Source: Ligula intestinalis (taxonomy: Eukaryota; Platyhelminthes; Cestoda; Diphyllobothriidea; Diphyllobothriidae). From it: DNA of 64,000 nt. Positions 1 through 9,075 of the stretch are shown here, one piece after another. The stretch covers positions 40,776,342 through 40,840,341 of the forward strand of contig JAYGXS010000003.1 of NCBI GenBank assembly GCA_036362985.1, given 5' to 3'. Under the pieces are notes generated by a model. It saw only the letters and a list, made by a program, of their open reading frames with translations. It ran no database searches and was not told where the DNA came from. The position numbers were made by a program, and so were the translations under genes. The stretch's first letter is position 1; every line of letters starts with the position of its first letter.

Positions 1-1218
1 TGCCACTTAGCATTCCTTAACCTGGTTACGTCACTTCGTAATAAACAGCAATCAGTCATCGTGATTTACTTTGACCTTAGTAAAGCTTTTGACAAGGTGC
101 CTCATAGGCGCCTTTTAGTGAAACTGGAAGCCCTAGGCATCAGGCCTCCCCTCCTCCATTTCATTGCCTCCTACCTGTCTAACCGCAGCCAGAAGGTCTT
201 AGTAGGCAATAGCTACTCGATGCCTCAGCCGATAACGAGTGGTGTATTACAAGGCACGGTTTTAGGTCCCCTCCTTTTCATTCTTTACATAAATGAAATT
301 TCAACAGTGCTAAATAATTCGGAAAATTTCATATATGCTGATGACCTTAAGTGTATTTACTCATTTTCTAAGGACACGGCCAGTAGTTGTGTTGATAAAG
401 TTAACGCAGACTTGCGTACTCTATCAAGTTGGAGCGCAACATGGCAGATGAAGTTTTCTCCATCAAAATGTAGTTTCTTGAGTTTTGGTCCCGCAAGGCT
501 TCCTGGACCAATTATCTTCCAAAATAGTCCACTGTTAGAAAGATCTACGATAAAGGATTTGGGTCTTACTTACACGAATAAGCTTGCATTATCACCTCAT
601 GCAGATCGAATTTCTGCCAAGGCCGCACAGATATGTGGGTTTATATCGCATAACTTTTTCCTTCCAGAAATGAAGTTAAAACTATACCGCATGTTTGTTC
701 TTCCTATACTAGAATACTGCTGCCCGCTTTTTGGTCTCATAACCCAGCATGACCGTAGTAAGATTGAAAAAGTTCAGCGAGTTTTCACTCGTAAAATATT
801 TTCTGTTTCTGGGTCTGGTATGTGTTATACAGATAGATGTCAATTAGCAAACATGAAATTTCTTTGGATAAGAAGACTCGAAGCTGGTCTATGCTTTCTG
901 TTTCGCGTTAACAATAGTCCTAATCTCCCACAAATTAACGCTCTCCTTCCAGTTGACCGACCTTACGCCACTCGTAACTCTTCCATGATAATTTTACCAC
1001 CCCGTAGCTCCACATTTAACCGTTCTCGCTTTTTTACCTCCAAATATGCTTTTATTTGGAACAACCTTCCTCTCGATATTAGACAGTCTTCTACACTGTC
1101 GATTTTTAAAGGCAAATTATATAAGCATTTAAATTTAGAGGAAATAAAGTCGTTACTGTCTGTTTCCTTTCCAAACACGCAAGTTGTAGATTTTGAAAAG
1201 GGTCCTCCTGGCATTTGA
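1..1218 (+). CDS. LINE A1 reverse transcriptase, partial (5' end outside window)
   Basis: This frame would copy the element's RNA into DNA at a nicked target. It is open from base 1, so there is no start codon in the window; the GTG at 61 is internal. RT motif A reads VIYFDLSKAFDKVPHRR, the QG motif reads SGVLQGTVLGPLLF, and the catalytic box reads YADD near residue 110 of the 61-1218 stretch. The thumb and C-terminal region follow and the frame ends FEKGPPGI at a TGA. No stop or frameshift interrupts it, which is unusual here. The C-terminus matches the truncated copy at 17754-17863, which fixes the reading frame. It belongs to the CR1/Jockey-like RT group; the exact clade is not resolved. 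Confidence 0.9.
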   Translation, partial: CHLAFLNLVTSLRNKQQSVIVIYFDLSKAFDKVPHRRLLVKLEALGIRPPLLHFIASYLSNRSQKVLVGNSYSMPQPITSGVLQGTVLGPLLFILYINEISTVLNNSENFIYADDLKCIYSFSKDTASSCVDKVNADLRTLSSWSATWQMKFSPSKCSFLSFGPARLPGPIIFQNSPLLERSTIKDLGLTYTNKLALSPHADRISAKAAQICGFISHNFFLPEMKLKLYRMFVLPILEYCCPLFGLITQHDRSKIEKVQRVFTRKIFSVSGSGMCYTDRCQLANMKFLWIRRLEAGLCFLFRVNNSPNLPQINALLPVDRPYATRNSSMIILPPRSSTFNRSRFFTSKYAFIWNNLPLDIRQSSTLSIFKGKLYKHLNLEEIKSLLSVSFPNTQVVDFEKGPPGI

Positions 1219-1526
1219 AGCTCTTCCCAGGATACTAAAATGGTTTCTAAATATGTTAGCATTTCCCTCTGCAGAGTCAAGCATCACTTCCAAGGGCTGC
1301 GAATTCTTCTCCGTTTTTGCAATCTTCGTTGTGGTCTTCGCGATTGGCTCTGGAATCTGGTGGGTCGCAACTCGATGACGTTGCCTTGACTTCTACTGCC
1401 TTCTCCTGCCTTCCGGATGACCCCTTCCTAACTCAACGATATATTATTTTTTCCCATGACCATAAACGTCCCGAACCCTCAACATCAGGTCCCAAACTAA
1501 CCACATCAAACCCTTTTACCTATTAA

Positions 1527-1608
1527 GGCAGTTTTTTCTCCTAAAGTTTTTTTTGAACTCGGTGGCCCGCTGAACTCATCCACCGATCTAGGAGTTTTTT
1601 TTACTGCC
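1527..1608 (+). other. Structured 3'-UTR hairpin of LINE A1
   Basis: Three nested inverted pairs: GGCAG (1527-1531) with CTGCC (1604-1608), CTCCTA (1538-1543) with TAGGAG (1589-1594), and TCGGTGG (1559-1565) with CCACCGA (1580-1586). Runs of T separate the helices and the loop contains GCTGAACTC. The same architecture recurs in other LINE copies with compensating changes, so I infer an RNA structure used in target-primed reverse transcription. Confidence 0.8.
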
Positions 1609-1712
1609 GATGACAATTATTTATAAGAGTTCGCTGCTTATCATTATTATTTTTATTTTCACGATAGCACTAAGTTTGTAACGACAGGGCCCCTTGGGCC
1701 TTAAATATACAA

Positions 1713-1749
<37 letters not shown>
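1713..1749 (+). repeat. ATT microsatellite, LINE A1 3' tail
   Basis: About twelve ATT units directly follow the conserved CTTGGGCCTTAAATATACAA 3' end. The inverted copy ends in a shorter run of the same kind at about 19741-19757. Confidence 0.85.
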
Positions 1750-1754
1750 GAGTT

Positions 1755-2262
1755 GCCAGATGAGTTGGGCTTTGCCGGTATCACCCACTGAAGAGGATGA
1801 GGGCAGTATTTCTTCTAAGGAGGAGGGTTCGAGGGCAATGGCCGCCATAACGGTCTTTCACAGAAGGTCGAAGTTAACGTCCGGGCTGGGTGGGGGCGAC
1901 GAGCTAGGGTGTGGGGGGTCGTGGTCTTGGTCAAGGACTATGCGACGGTCATGGGCATAAATAACACAGTTATGGTGGGTCAGGAAATCTAGCCCTAATA
2001 CTACTGGCCAGGGACTGGAAGGGGTAACTAAAAATTATGTGAAAGACGAGAATCGCAAAAAAAGAAAGTTAGGGAAATGGAGCCTACGATCGGCATCTGG
2101 CTGCCGTTAGCGGCCTGTATAGGGCGAGGGCGAGAGAGAGGGGGTCTATGCACTGATAGAAGTGTTGGGGGATGCTAACAGGAAAAATAAGCGAAACATT
2201 AGCTCCAGTGTCGATTAGGGCATAAAGGCTATAATTTTCGATAAAAATGGGAACTTAAATGG
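1755..2262 (-). pseudogene. Gypsy E aspartic protease, broken
   Basis: The active-site triad DTGA is preserved (codons at 2201-2215, context ALIDTGANVSLIFPV), and downstream there is a VVLGLDFL motif with the typical trailing hydrophobic strand. A retropepsin of this kind would cleave the Gag-Pol polyprotein. A frameshift lies between the two halves. No RT follows because the LINE A1 3' end interrupts at about 1750. Confidence 0.65.
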
Positions 2263-3240
2263 TGAAATGAAGGGGCTATCTACAAAAGGGCAAGGAATGT
2301 TTGAAGTAGAACGTTGATTGTGGCCACATTGTCGAGCGTCCGGCCCGTAGGCGCGCATTAGCGACAGCCGGGGTTGAAGTCTGGGTAGCGGACGGGTGAG
2401 GGTGGTCTCGAATGACGGAAGGGGCATGGACGTTGAAAGGCTGTTGGCTGGGGGGTAGGGCGTGTCGTCGGGCAAACGGGAGTAGTTGGGCTGTGTACGG
2501 CTGGCTGAGGGAATGAGGTTGCCGAGCATGGCCGGTGGATTGATCGACACGATTCGTAAAAACGGCAGAAGTCGAGGGCATCTTGAAGGGAAGAGGGGCG
2601 ATGTGTGATAAGCACCTCGGAAATCTTGTTGTCAAAAAGTCCAGTCATAAATCAGTGTAAAACTTGGCTTCGTTGTTAAGGGACAGGGTTGGAGGGAAAA
2701 GCAAAGGGCAGCTAATCTGTTTAGCTCGGCTGTAAAATCGTCAAATGTTTGATTAGGTTTTTGCCGAAGGGTGGTAAATTGTTCCAAGGACAAAACCCGT
2801 GTGGATATAGGAGGCGAACATGTTCGTTAGGAGTTGGCGGGCGCAAAGAAAAAGGGTGGGGGTTTTAACCCCGGCGGCCATTAGAAGTCTGCAAACTGTA
2901 GGGGATAGAAAGTGTTAAAGGAAAGCTGTTTGCTGGTTGGTAGGGACCGTCGTACAGAAAATGTCGAGTTCGTCCAACCATTCCTTCAAGTCTGTGCCAA
3001 CCTCGAAGGTTTACGGGGCCAGCAGTGGGGAGGGTGTGGGCTGGACGAAGAGGGATGGAAGGGTGTATAAGGGAGGGTTGAATTGGGCGGTGGTCGGACA
3101 ATACAGGGGAAGGGCGTCACCGCCTGCCACCATTGTAGCGTCCGAGCTGACCGAAGGCGGGCGATTTAATGTATAGTCCTTGGGAGGATTAACTGCTGGG
3201 GTTGATTGTATCGCAATGGGACGATATGAGTCCAATAAAG
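2215..3240 (-). pseudogene. Gypsy E gag, broken
   Basis: Gag would form the virus-like particle of the retrotransposon. Several minus-strand reading pieces in different frames match the usual gypsy gag order: a segment like DLKEWLDELDIFCTT, a middle part rich in hydrophobic residues, a piece MTGLFDNKISEVLITHRPSS with the usual spacing before the nucleic-acid-binding tail, a Pro-rich linker and a degraded Cys knuckle near 2350. At least two frameshifts and several stops are present. The assignment rests on order and local resemblance, so it is moderate. Confidence 0.55.
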
Positions 3241-3824
3241 CATGGGTTTGGGTAAAGCCGATTGAAAAGGAAGGGTCTTACGAAGAAACATCAGATCGTG
3301 AACTCTCTGGCAGAGAGGTATTATGAAATAAAGGGGTAGATTCCCAAGCTTCATCAAGCAAACGGGCAAATCCTGGTCCACTGAATCCATCAGACATATC
3401 GTGGTGATTCTTGTAGTAAAAGTTGGGTAGTAATGGGAAAACTGGTTTATTGTCAGAATTGTAACAGTATCGAAAAGGGATGTGCAACGAAACAAGTAGT
3501 GGTAATTTAATGAGTAACGTGTAACACAAATAGTCTCTCAGTATACTGTAAGAACGTGAAAAAGGTAAAAAACTAGAAAAATGTATAAATGTCATGCAGA
3601 AAAATACGGTGGATTATAACACCAAAACAGAGAGTTTGAGAAATAAAATCGAATTTGACTTATCCGAGTCTAAGATGGCGCCGCTACTGCACGATGAGCT
3701 CTGAAAGACCGAATTGAGCGGGGGCTAGTTCAATAAAACACACACTGCTCAGTTAGGGTCGCTACAATTGCAAAAAAGTGAAAATATTTAACAGGAGCAT
3801 TTTATTGTTTCTTCGCTGCATTTT

Positions 3825-4043
3825 AACTATTTGAAAAGTTAATTTGTTAGGCAAAGTATACTTTTCGGCAAATCATCTTCAGGGCCATAACATTGCAAAA
3901 TAGAAAATTTGAGCAGGTACAAAAATCAATTATTTCAGGGTTATGCGCCTATTGGTCATTGCGGATTTTTCAGTCTGCGCCAATGGTTGGCATGTTGGTT
4001 GGGCGACCGCTACTTTTAGATGGGGGTGATATGAAATCGCCTT
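3825..4043. repeat. Inverted arm, left (PLE B tail)
   Basis: This is the reverse complement of 4604-4825 over about 215 bases with few differences. On the minus strand it holds CTGAAGATGATTTGCCGAAA at about 3863-3882, a hammerhead-like core string. Confidence 0.85.
3863..3882 (-). ncRNA. Hammerhead-like core string in PLE B tail (left arm)
   Basis: The minus strand reads CTGAAGATGATTTGCCGAAA. It resembles the PLE A motif (CTGACGATG...CCGAAA) although the two elements are otherwise different. The stem between the core strings is weak. Confidence 0.35.
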
Positions 4044-4600
4044 CTGGCGTCAGTTTCGGCCACGGGAGGGTCAGGGCTTGTGTAAGTGTCTTCTGACAGC
4101 ACAGTACTGGATTCAATAGGCGTATAGCCACTGCTTCTGCTGTTGCCAGCACCCGTTGGCGTAGGCCTTTGGAGAGGTTGGTTGGAGTCCGGTTGACAAC
4201 CTGAAAGGCTTCACTAGTATCGACTCGGTGGTTTGTATCAACCAGGTGGGCAAGGATGGAACTCGAGATCGATTAAGTTTCGCCTTTACTCAACCAGGCC
4301 GGTACGTGTTCACGTACTCTCTTTTCCAGTCGCCTCGTTGTCCGGCCGATGTAACCCGCTTTACAGGAGCAAGAAAAGGAGTGAATACACATGGATGTGG
4401 CCTTCAACGGGAGCCTGTCTTTACCTTATAATCGTAAGAGTAGAGAGTTCGTGAAAAATACACGTAAGTTTGCCGCTGGGAAAGTGTTTGTGATAGCAGT
4501 CTTCAGTCGTCGCTTTACCAGTTCGCTAGCTGCGTCTACTAAGAAAGGTAGTCTTATGAATATGTCATTCTTTTCTTCTTTTCATCAAACTACCTTTCTT
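4043..4600 (-). pseudogene. PLE B GIY-YIG endonuclease domain fragment
   Basis: GIY-YIG is the nuclease domain at the C-terminus of many Penelope-like RT proteins; it nicks the target DNA. On the minus strand the stretch FSCSCKAGYIGRTTRRLEKR, followed by VREH, carries the two halves of the motif, the conserved Arg and the EH pair, followed by a helical region and a C-terminal tail that reads into the left arm. The RT domain is absent, so the copy is 5'-truncated. The frame preceding the motif contains stops near 4540. Confidence 0.75.
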
Positions 4601-4603
4601 AGG

Positions 4604-4825
4604 AGATTTCATATAACCCCCATCCAAAAGTATCGGTCGCCCAACCAACATGCCGACCATTGGCGCAGGCTGAAAAGTCCGCAATGGCCAATAGGCGCAT
4701 AACCCTGAAATTATTGATTTTTGTACCTGTTCAAATTTTCTAGTTTGCAATGTTATGGCCCTGAAGATGATTTGCCGAAAAGTATACTTTGCCAAAAAAA
4801 TTAACTTTTCAAGTTAAAAAATGGG
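4604..4825. repeat. Inverted arm, right (PLE B tail)
   Basis: Inverted partner of 3825-4043. It carries the same core string on the plus strand at 4761-4781. Confidence 0.85.
4761..4781 (+). ncRNA. Hammerhead-like core string in PLE B tail (right arm)
   Basis: Inverted-arm copy of the string at 3863-3882, identical over the core. Confidence 0.35.
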
Positions 4826-4859
4826 AATATTCAACGAAATTTTAACTATTGCAACAGTG

Positions 4860-5012
4860 GCTGAATTGAGAGAACCTACCGAACACTAATACACTCGAAT
4901 ACCAAGGGCATTGTTTCATGGTATGTGCGATCCCATTGCTTCGCGTTGCCAGCAGTGTCATGATCAAAATGAACGTCAGTTTGAGCACATTCAGTGACAG
5001 AAACAACAAAAT
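4860..5012. repeat. Direct repeat R3, copy 1
   Basis: About 130-150 bases match 5638-5775 in the same orientation, including CCATTGCTTCGCGTTG. The function is unknown; it may be part of a PLE B terminal repeat. The two copies bracket the solo LTR remnant at about 5110-5500. Confidence 0.7.
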
Positions 5013-5109
5013 TGTACTTTTAAATATCTCTAAATTCATTTTATAATAAAATTATGATAAACACCAGCATTGTGACTATATATTAAATAACTAAGAAAGA
5101 GAAAGCTAT

Positions 5110-5500
5110 TAAATATTGTAGCGGCTAAGCCTACAAAATGTATAAAAACGTATGAGAAATGACGCAGCGAAAAACTTCCAAGTGTAGAGCTAACTTGCGG
5201 TAACTAATCTACCGCACTAAGCTAGTGGAAAAAGGTGGAAAACTGTCTAAAAATGACAATGAAAAAGGTGAACGATACGACTCACTAGATCCTCAACGAT
5301 CCTTGATAGCAGTAGCCAGGAAATTGACTTGCCAAAGGATAGATTCGTAAACGTTGGGATCTTCGTTCGTCAATCCGAAGTCAGGAGAGTCGCAAGGACT
5401 CTCGCGTTTAAATCACCGTTAGTTGATCCTGAACCCGGGGATGATCACCAGAGAATGTTGTTGAAGGGCGAAGAGAAGAGAAACCGGTGAGGTTGGATGT
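5110..5500 (-). mobile_element. Diverged solo LTR related to gypsy D
   Basis: The order of blocks matches the gypsy D LTRs at 32279-32803 and 36160-36685: a TGTAG start, a GATACGACTCACTAGATCCT block, GACTTGCCAAAGGAT, GATCACCAG and GTTGAAGGGCGAAGA. No gypsy coding sequence is attached on either side, so recombination between LTRs probably left a solo copy. Confidence 0.6.
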
Positions 5501-5637
5501 TGAAAAAAATGCAAATGATTAAGCAGGAAATGCTCAGAACATGCTACGTGCACTAGTAGCCGTAAGTGTATTTCGGGTCATGCGGCGAAACCAAAATTTG
5601 TGATAAATTAAACAAAAACGTACAAGATGCAAGGAGA

Positions 5638-5775
5638 TGTGAAAGGCTTACAACACGAATGCGCCCAAGTACCAAGGGCCTTGGTTCATGATGTGTGCGA
5701 TTCCATTGCTTCGCGTTGTCAGCAGTGTCTGGATCAAAATTGACATCAGTTTGAGAACATGCAGTGAACAACAAT
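5638..5775. repeat. Direct repeat R3, copy 2
   Basis: Second copy of the 4860-5012 unit, immediately left of the PLE A arm that begins at about 5821. Confidence 0.7.
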
Positions 5776-5820
5776 TACATGATATTTGTAAATATTTTTA
5801 CATTTTTAAAATACTTAACT

Positions 5821-6352
5821 TTTACCTTCATTTTCCCCAGAAGAGGAAGAAGAAGTGGAGGCGATTCCTGGGACCTGGTTATAATTAAGCTGACGTTTCG
5901 GAAACTCTCTCGTCTCCATCGTCAGAGCCATGTCCGTTTCCTGCCGTTTGTCTTGAGAGAATGCGTCCTGTCTTAAGTCGGGTTTCATAACGGTGCCTCT
6001 TACGCGCGTTTAAATCGATTGGACCGATCGATTGGAGGTGGTTGTTTGAATTTCCCTCTTCCTCGCGGGCGCCTTCACGGGAATGAGTGCCACCTTTTTT
6101 ACACGACTCCTGATAATTAAGACTTTCTTCCTTCGTGGGTTTATGGTCGTTTGCGTCTTTTTCGCCTTTGCGGGCGCACCCACGAGCAATTGTGCCATAT
6201 CGTTTAGGAGATCCTTGTTCGTTGACATGTTCCTCCTTTGTGGGCGTCGGCCGTCTGTCCTGTTTGCCTTCTTTTGCCTGGCCTGTTGCCCCGTTTCGGG
6301 CGGAGGTGAGCCCTGCGCGGAGCGTTTGGTAGGCCAGATGAAGGTCCATGGC
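5821..6352. repeat. Inverted arm, left (PLE A tail)
   Basis: Reverse complement of 7617-8149, with only scattered substitutions. It includes the end of the GIY-YIG tail coding region and the 3' UTR. Confidence 0.92.
5890..5925 (-). ncRNA. Hammerhead-like motif in PLE A tail (left arm)
   Basis: The minus strand reads CTGACGAT, then GGAGAC and GTTTCC able to pair across a GAGAGA loop, then GAAACGTCAG. CTGANGA and GAAA are the two conserved core strings of hammerhead ribozymes, which have been reported in Penelope-like elements. There is one extra base after CTGACGA, so catalytic competence is uncertain. Confidence 0.45.
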
Positions 6353-6858
6353 TCTGTTAGTGTGCCATTGGAGGACCAACTTTCCAATAGTAATCTGGCC
6401 ATCTTGTCATTGGCTAGGCCTACTATTCTTGCTTTTTCAAAGGCGAAGGTGTGGTTCTCCTGCTGTACATGCTCATAGACCATAGACAGTTCATTCTTGT
6501 ATTTGATTGCGAGCTGATGCTCATGCAATCTTGTGCCCAGGCGCCTGCCCGTTTCACCAACATACCTTGCATTGCAATTTTGGCATGGTAAGCTGTAGAC
6601 CACTGACGATTGTTCTGTCAATGGAAGCGGGTCTTTGGGCTTCATCACTTGCTGTACGATAATGGATTCAGGTCTATGGGCCATACCAATCCCAAAAGGT
6701 TTGAGGATTCGCGCAGTCGCCTCTGAAACGTTTTTGATGTAGGGGATTGCGAGCCAAAATTTGGGGTCTTCTCCTTTTGACCGCTCAGGGTGCGGCTTCT
6801 TGAGGCATCTGCGTATGAAGGACTTCGGATGACCGTTGGCTTGAAATAGTGTATACAA
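6010..6858 (-). pseudogene. PLE A GIY-YIG endonuclease and basic C-terminal tail
   Basis: This segment continues the RT frame after a single premature TAG; the intervening distance is a multiple of three. It contains NGHPKSFIRRCL, the connector to the nuclease, then SVVYSLPCQNCNARYVGETG with the Cys pair and the GIY-YIG-type strand, RRLGTRLHEHQLA, and a long Lys/Arg-rich tail ending at a TGA at 6010. The nuclease would nick the genomic target for priming. The basic tail lies inside the duplicated arm, so it is also encoded on the plus strand at about 7620-7960. Confidence 0.82.
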
Positions 6859-6867
6859 GTACGCAAT

Positions 6868-7893
6868 CTACTCCTTTCTCCCTTTGTCGTCGCTGCAGTG
6901 TGTCTGAACGCGTTGGAAGAGGGTCCTAACACAACTGCGTTTATGACCAACAGGGTGATTGCTTCTGAAGGGGAGAATGCGCATCATGTTAGTTGCCTTG
7001 CGGTAGACCGTTTTCCTTATCTTCCCGTTTTCCGACCTTGTCACTTGTACGTCGAGGAAGGGTAACTGATTTTTGGCCTCTTCTTCCATAGTGAACTGGA
7101 TGTTGGGAAAGATAGAATTCAACAGCTCCTTAAAAGCCTGCACTTTTCTCCTTTTGATGATAACAAACGTGTCGTCCACGTATCTGGCCCAGAATTCCGG
7201 GGGAGAAGAGCTGAAGACCAGTTGCTCGAGCCGCTGTAAAATAGCCTCGGCAACAAGGCCAGACAGGAGCGAGCCCATTGGTGTCCCCTTCTTTTGTTCG
7301 TAGATCTGGCTATTAAACGTGAAGAAAGTTTTTAGACACAGTTCCAGGAGCTCGATTATATGAACTCGCTTGAGCTTTTGGTCTGTTTCATCGTATTTCT
7401 CTTGGAGAAGACTGTCAATCGTGTCGATAGCCAGAGCGGGTGGAATAGAGGTGAACAAGGAGGTCACGGCAAACGACACCATCACTTCGTCTGCCTCCAC
7501 TTCCAGATGTTGGATGCGGGTCAAAAATTCTTTAGCAGACTTTACGGTCCATTGTGAATCTTTGGTTAGGAAGCACAGTCGCTGGTACAGCCACTTCGAT
7601 AGCCCAAAAGTTGGGGAGCCATGGACCTTCATCCGGCCTACCAAGCGCTCCGCGCAGGGCTCACCTCCGCCCGAAACGGGGCAACAGGCCAGGCAAAAGA
7701 AGGCAAACAGGACAGACGGCCGACGCCCACAAAGGAGGAACATGTCAACGAACAAGGATCTCCTAAACAATATGGCACAATTGCTCGTGGGTGCGCCCGC
7801 AAAGGCGAAAAAGACGCAAACGACCATAAACCCACGAAGGAAGAAAGTCTTAATTATCAGGAGTCGTGTAAAAAAGGTGGCACTCATTCCCAT
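6868..7893 (-). pseudogene. PLE A reverse transcriptase, N-terminus replaced by antisense tail
   Basis: From about 7617 downward the frame is Penelope-type RT: VKSAKEFL, VTSLFTSIPP, KGTPMGSLLSGLVAEAIL, the catalytic box YVDDTFVI, and NQLPFLDVQV. RT motif A reads VSFAVTSLF where the family has VSFDVTSLF, so a catalytic Asp has become Ala. Residues upstream of about 7617 (roughly the first 90) are translation of the inverted tail arm in antisense and are not RT. A TAG at 6868-6870 separates it from the GIY-YIG part, which continues in the same frame. Confidence 0.82.
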
Positions 7894-8149
7894 GAAGGCG
7901 CCCGCGAGGAAGAGGGAAATTCAAACAACCACCTCCAATCGATCGGTCCAATCGATTTAAACGCGCGTAAGAGGCACCGTTATGAAACCCGACTTAAGAC
8001 AGGACGCATTCTCTCAAGACAAACGGCAGGAAACGGACATGGCTCTGACGATGGAGACGAGAGAGTTTCCAAAACGTCAGCTTAATTATAACCAGGTCCC
8101 AGGAATCGCCTCCACTTCTTCTTCCTCTTCTGGGGAAAATGAAGGTAAA
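7617..8149. repeat. Inverted arm, right (PLE A tail)
   Basis: Partner of 5821-6352. The plus strand here re-encodes the basic PLE tail, which explains the long plus-strand open frames at 7370-8085. Confidence 0.92.
8045..8080 (+). ncRNA. Hammerhead-like motif in PLE A tail (right arm), core altered
   Basis: Same motif in the inverted arm, but CCGAAAC has become CCAAAAC, which removes the conserved G of the GAAA core. Confidence 0.4.
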
Positions 8150-8570
8150 ATTATCTCTGGACCGCGAATATTTTTGCATATTAATACTTAGCTTATAATT
8201 AACACCAAGTTTACAATAAGTTAAAGTGTGCACACATTTATTTAGGACACCCAGTATATACAGTAAATATACATTGACGGTGAAGGCATTCGTTGGTGAA
8301 GAAAACTTTATTTGCGTGAATTTTCGAGACTGGAGCCCCAGTTTGTCATCAGACGCAGAGAAAATGGAATGTGCCAAAAACAGTTAGCAGTTAACATCGA
8401 GAGTTCATGAGAAAGTCCGTGGGGTAGATGCGTAAGGTCGATGTTGGTTTATGAGCTACCTGAATTTGGTGCTTCCTTAGGTGTCTGTCAACGATTTCAG
8501 ACAGTTTTTTTATGAAGTTGGTTTGGCAGATTTGCTTAATTTGAGTTGACCTGAGTGTGAAAAACTCTAG

Positions 8571-8649
8571 GCGTTTGGCGGGATTTTAACCCGCGCATCA
8601 AAGAAAGCCTTTGCCGGAGACTACTGCTCTACCGCTAAGCTACAAACGC
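8571..8649 (-). tRNA. tRNA-Ala-like sequence, probably a pseudogene or SINE head
   Basis: On the minus strand the acceptor GCGTTTG pairs perfectly with CAAACGC. Box A reads TAGCTTAGCGG, the D stem is GCTT/GAGC, the T stem is GCGGG/CCCGC, and a 5-bp anticodon stem with wobbles closes a CCGGCAA loop that would read GGC (Ala). The D-to-anticodon connector and the variable region are longer than normal and position 33 is not T, so I do not call it functional. Confidence 0.5.
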
Positions 8650-9075
8650 CCACTTAACACCATGAGTTTAATCACACTTGGATCGATATTACCCACTCAA
8701 CTTTTCGCTCATATGGAATCCACCAATACGGGAGCAAGTTGACTGCCCAAGCAGGATTTCCTAAGCAATCATCTAGAATCTACCAGAATGACTACTAGGC
8801 TGACTTAATTATTAAGTTGGTTTGGCAGATTTGCTTAATATGACCCGCCAAACGCCTAGAGTTTTTCACACTCGGGTCAACTCAAATTAAGCAAATCTGT
8901 CAAACCATTTTAATAATCAAGTCAGCCTGGCAGTCATTCTGGTGTATTCTAGATGATTGCTTAGGAAATCCTGCTTGGGCAGTCAACTTGCTCCCGTATT
9001 GGTGGATTCCATATGAGCGAAAAGTTGAGCGGGTAATATCGATCCAAGTGTGATTAAGCTCATGGTGTTAAGCGG

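Larger units (their letters stand above)
1..1750 (+). mobile_element. LINE A1, CR1/Jockey-group non-LTR retrotransposon, 3' part
   Basis: The copy runs from the left edge to an ATT microsatellite at about 1713-1749, which looks like the 3' tail. It contains the reverse transcriptase frame, a 3' UTR of roughly 500 bases with a strong hairpin, and the tail. A near-identical copy lies inverted at 19741-21385, and two 5'-truncated relatives lie at 17718-18667 and 25313-25727. The sequence right of the tail is gypsy protease on the opposite strand, so the LINE appears to have inserted into that element. The 5' end is outside the window. Confidence 0.9.
1751..3775 (-). mobile_element. Gypsy E relic (gag and protease part)
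   Basis: Reading the minus strand gives gag-like sequence (about 3240-2215) followed by an aspartic protease (about 2262-1755). The remainder of pol is missing because LINE A1 adjoins at 1750. The segment at 3640-3775 reads on the minus strand like an LTR end (it starts TGTAGCGACCCTAACTG), but no second copy is present to prove that. Frames are broken throughout, so this is a fossil. Confidence 0.65.
3825..4825 (-). mobile_element. PLE B, 5'-truncated Penelope-like element with inverted tail copy
   Basis: A minus-strand GIY-YIG fragment (4043-4600) is bracketed by inverted arms at 3825-4043 and 4604-4825. The arms are the element's 3' tail in both orientations and are nearly identical over about 210 bases. 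The same layout is seen in PLE A (5821-8149). Penelope-like elements are known for LTR-like repeats in direct or inverted arrangement. Confidence 0.75.
5821..8149 (-). mobile_element. PLE A, Penelope-like element flanked by inverted 3'-tail copies
   Basis: The minus strand encodes an RT palm/thumb part (about 7617-6868) and then a GIY-YIG domain and basic tail (to 6010). Inverted arms of about 532 bases lie at 5821-6352 and 7617-8149 and are almost identical, so the inversion is young. The right arm replaces the missing N-terminal half of the RT, so this is a 5'-truncated copy joined to an inverted tail copy. Confidence 0.88.

Noticed and set aside
7370..8085. Long plus-strand open frames that could look like a gene
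   Set aside because: They are sense translation of the inverted PLE A tail arm (basic tail also encoded at 6010-6350 on the other strand), so not an independent gene.
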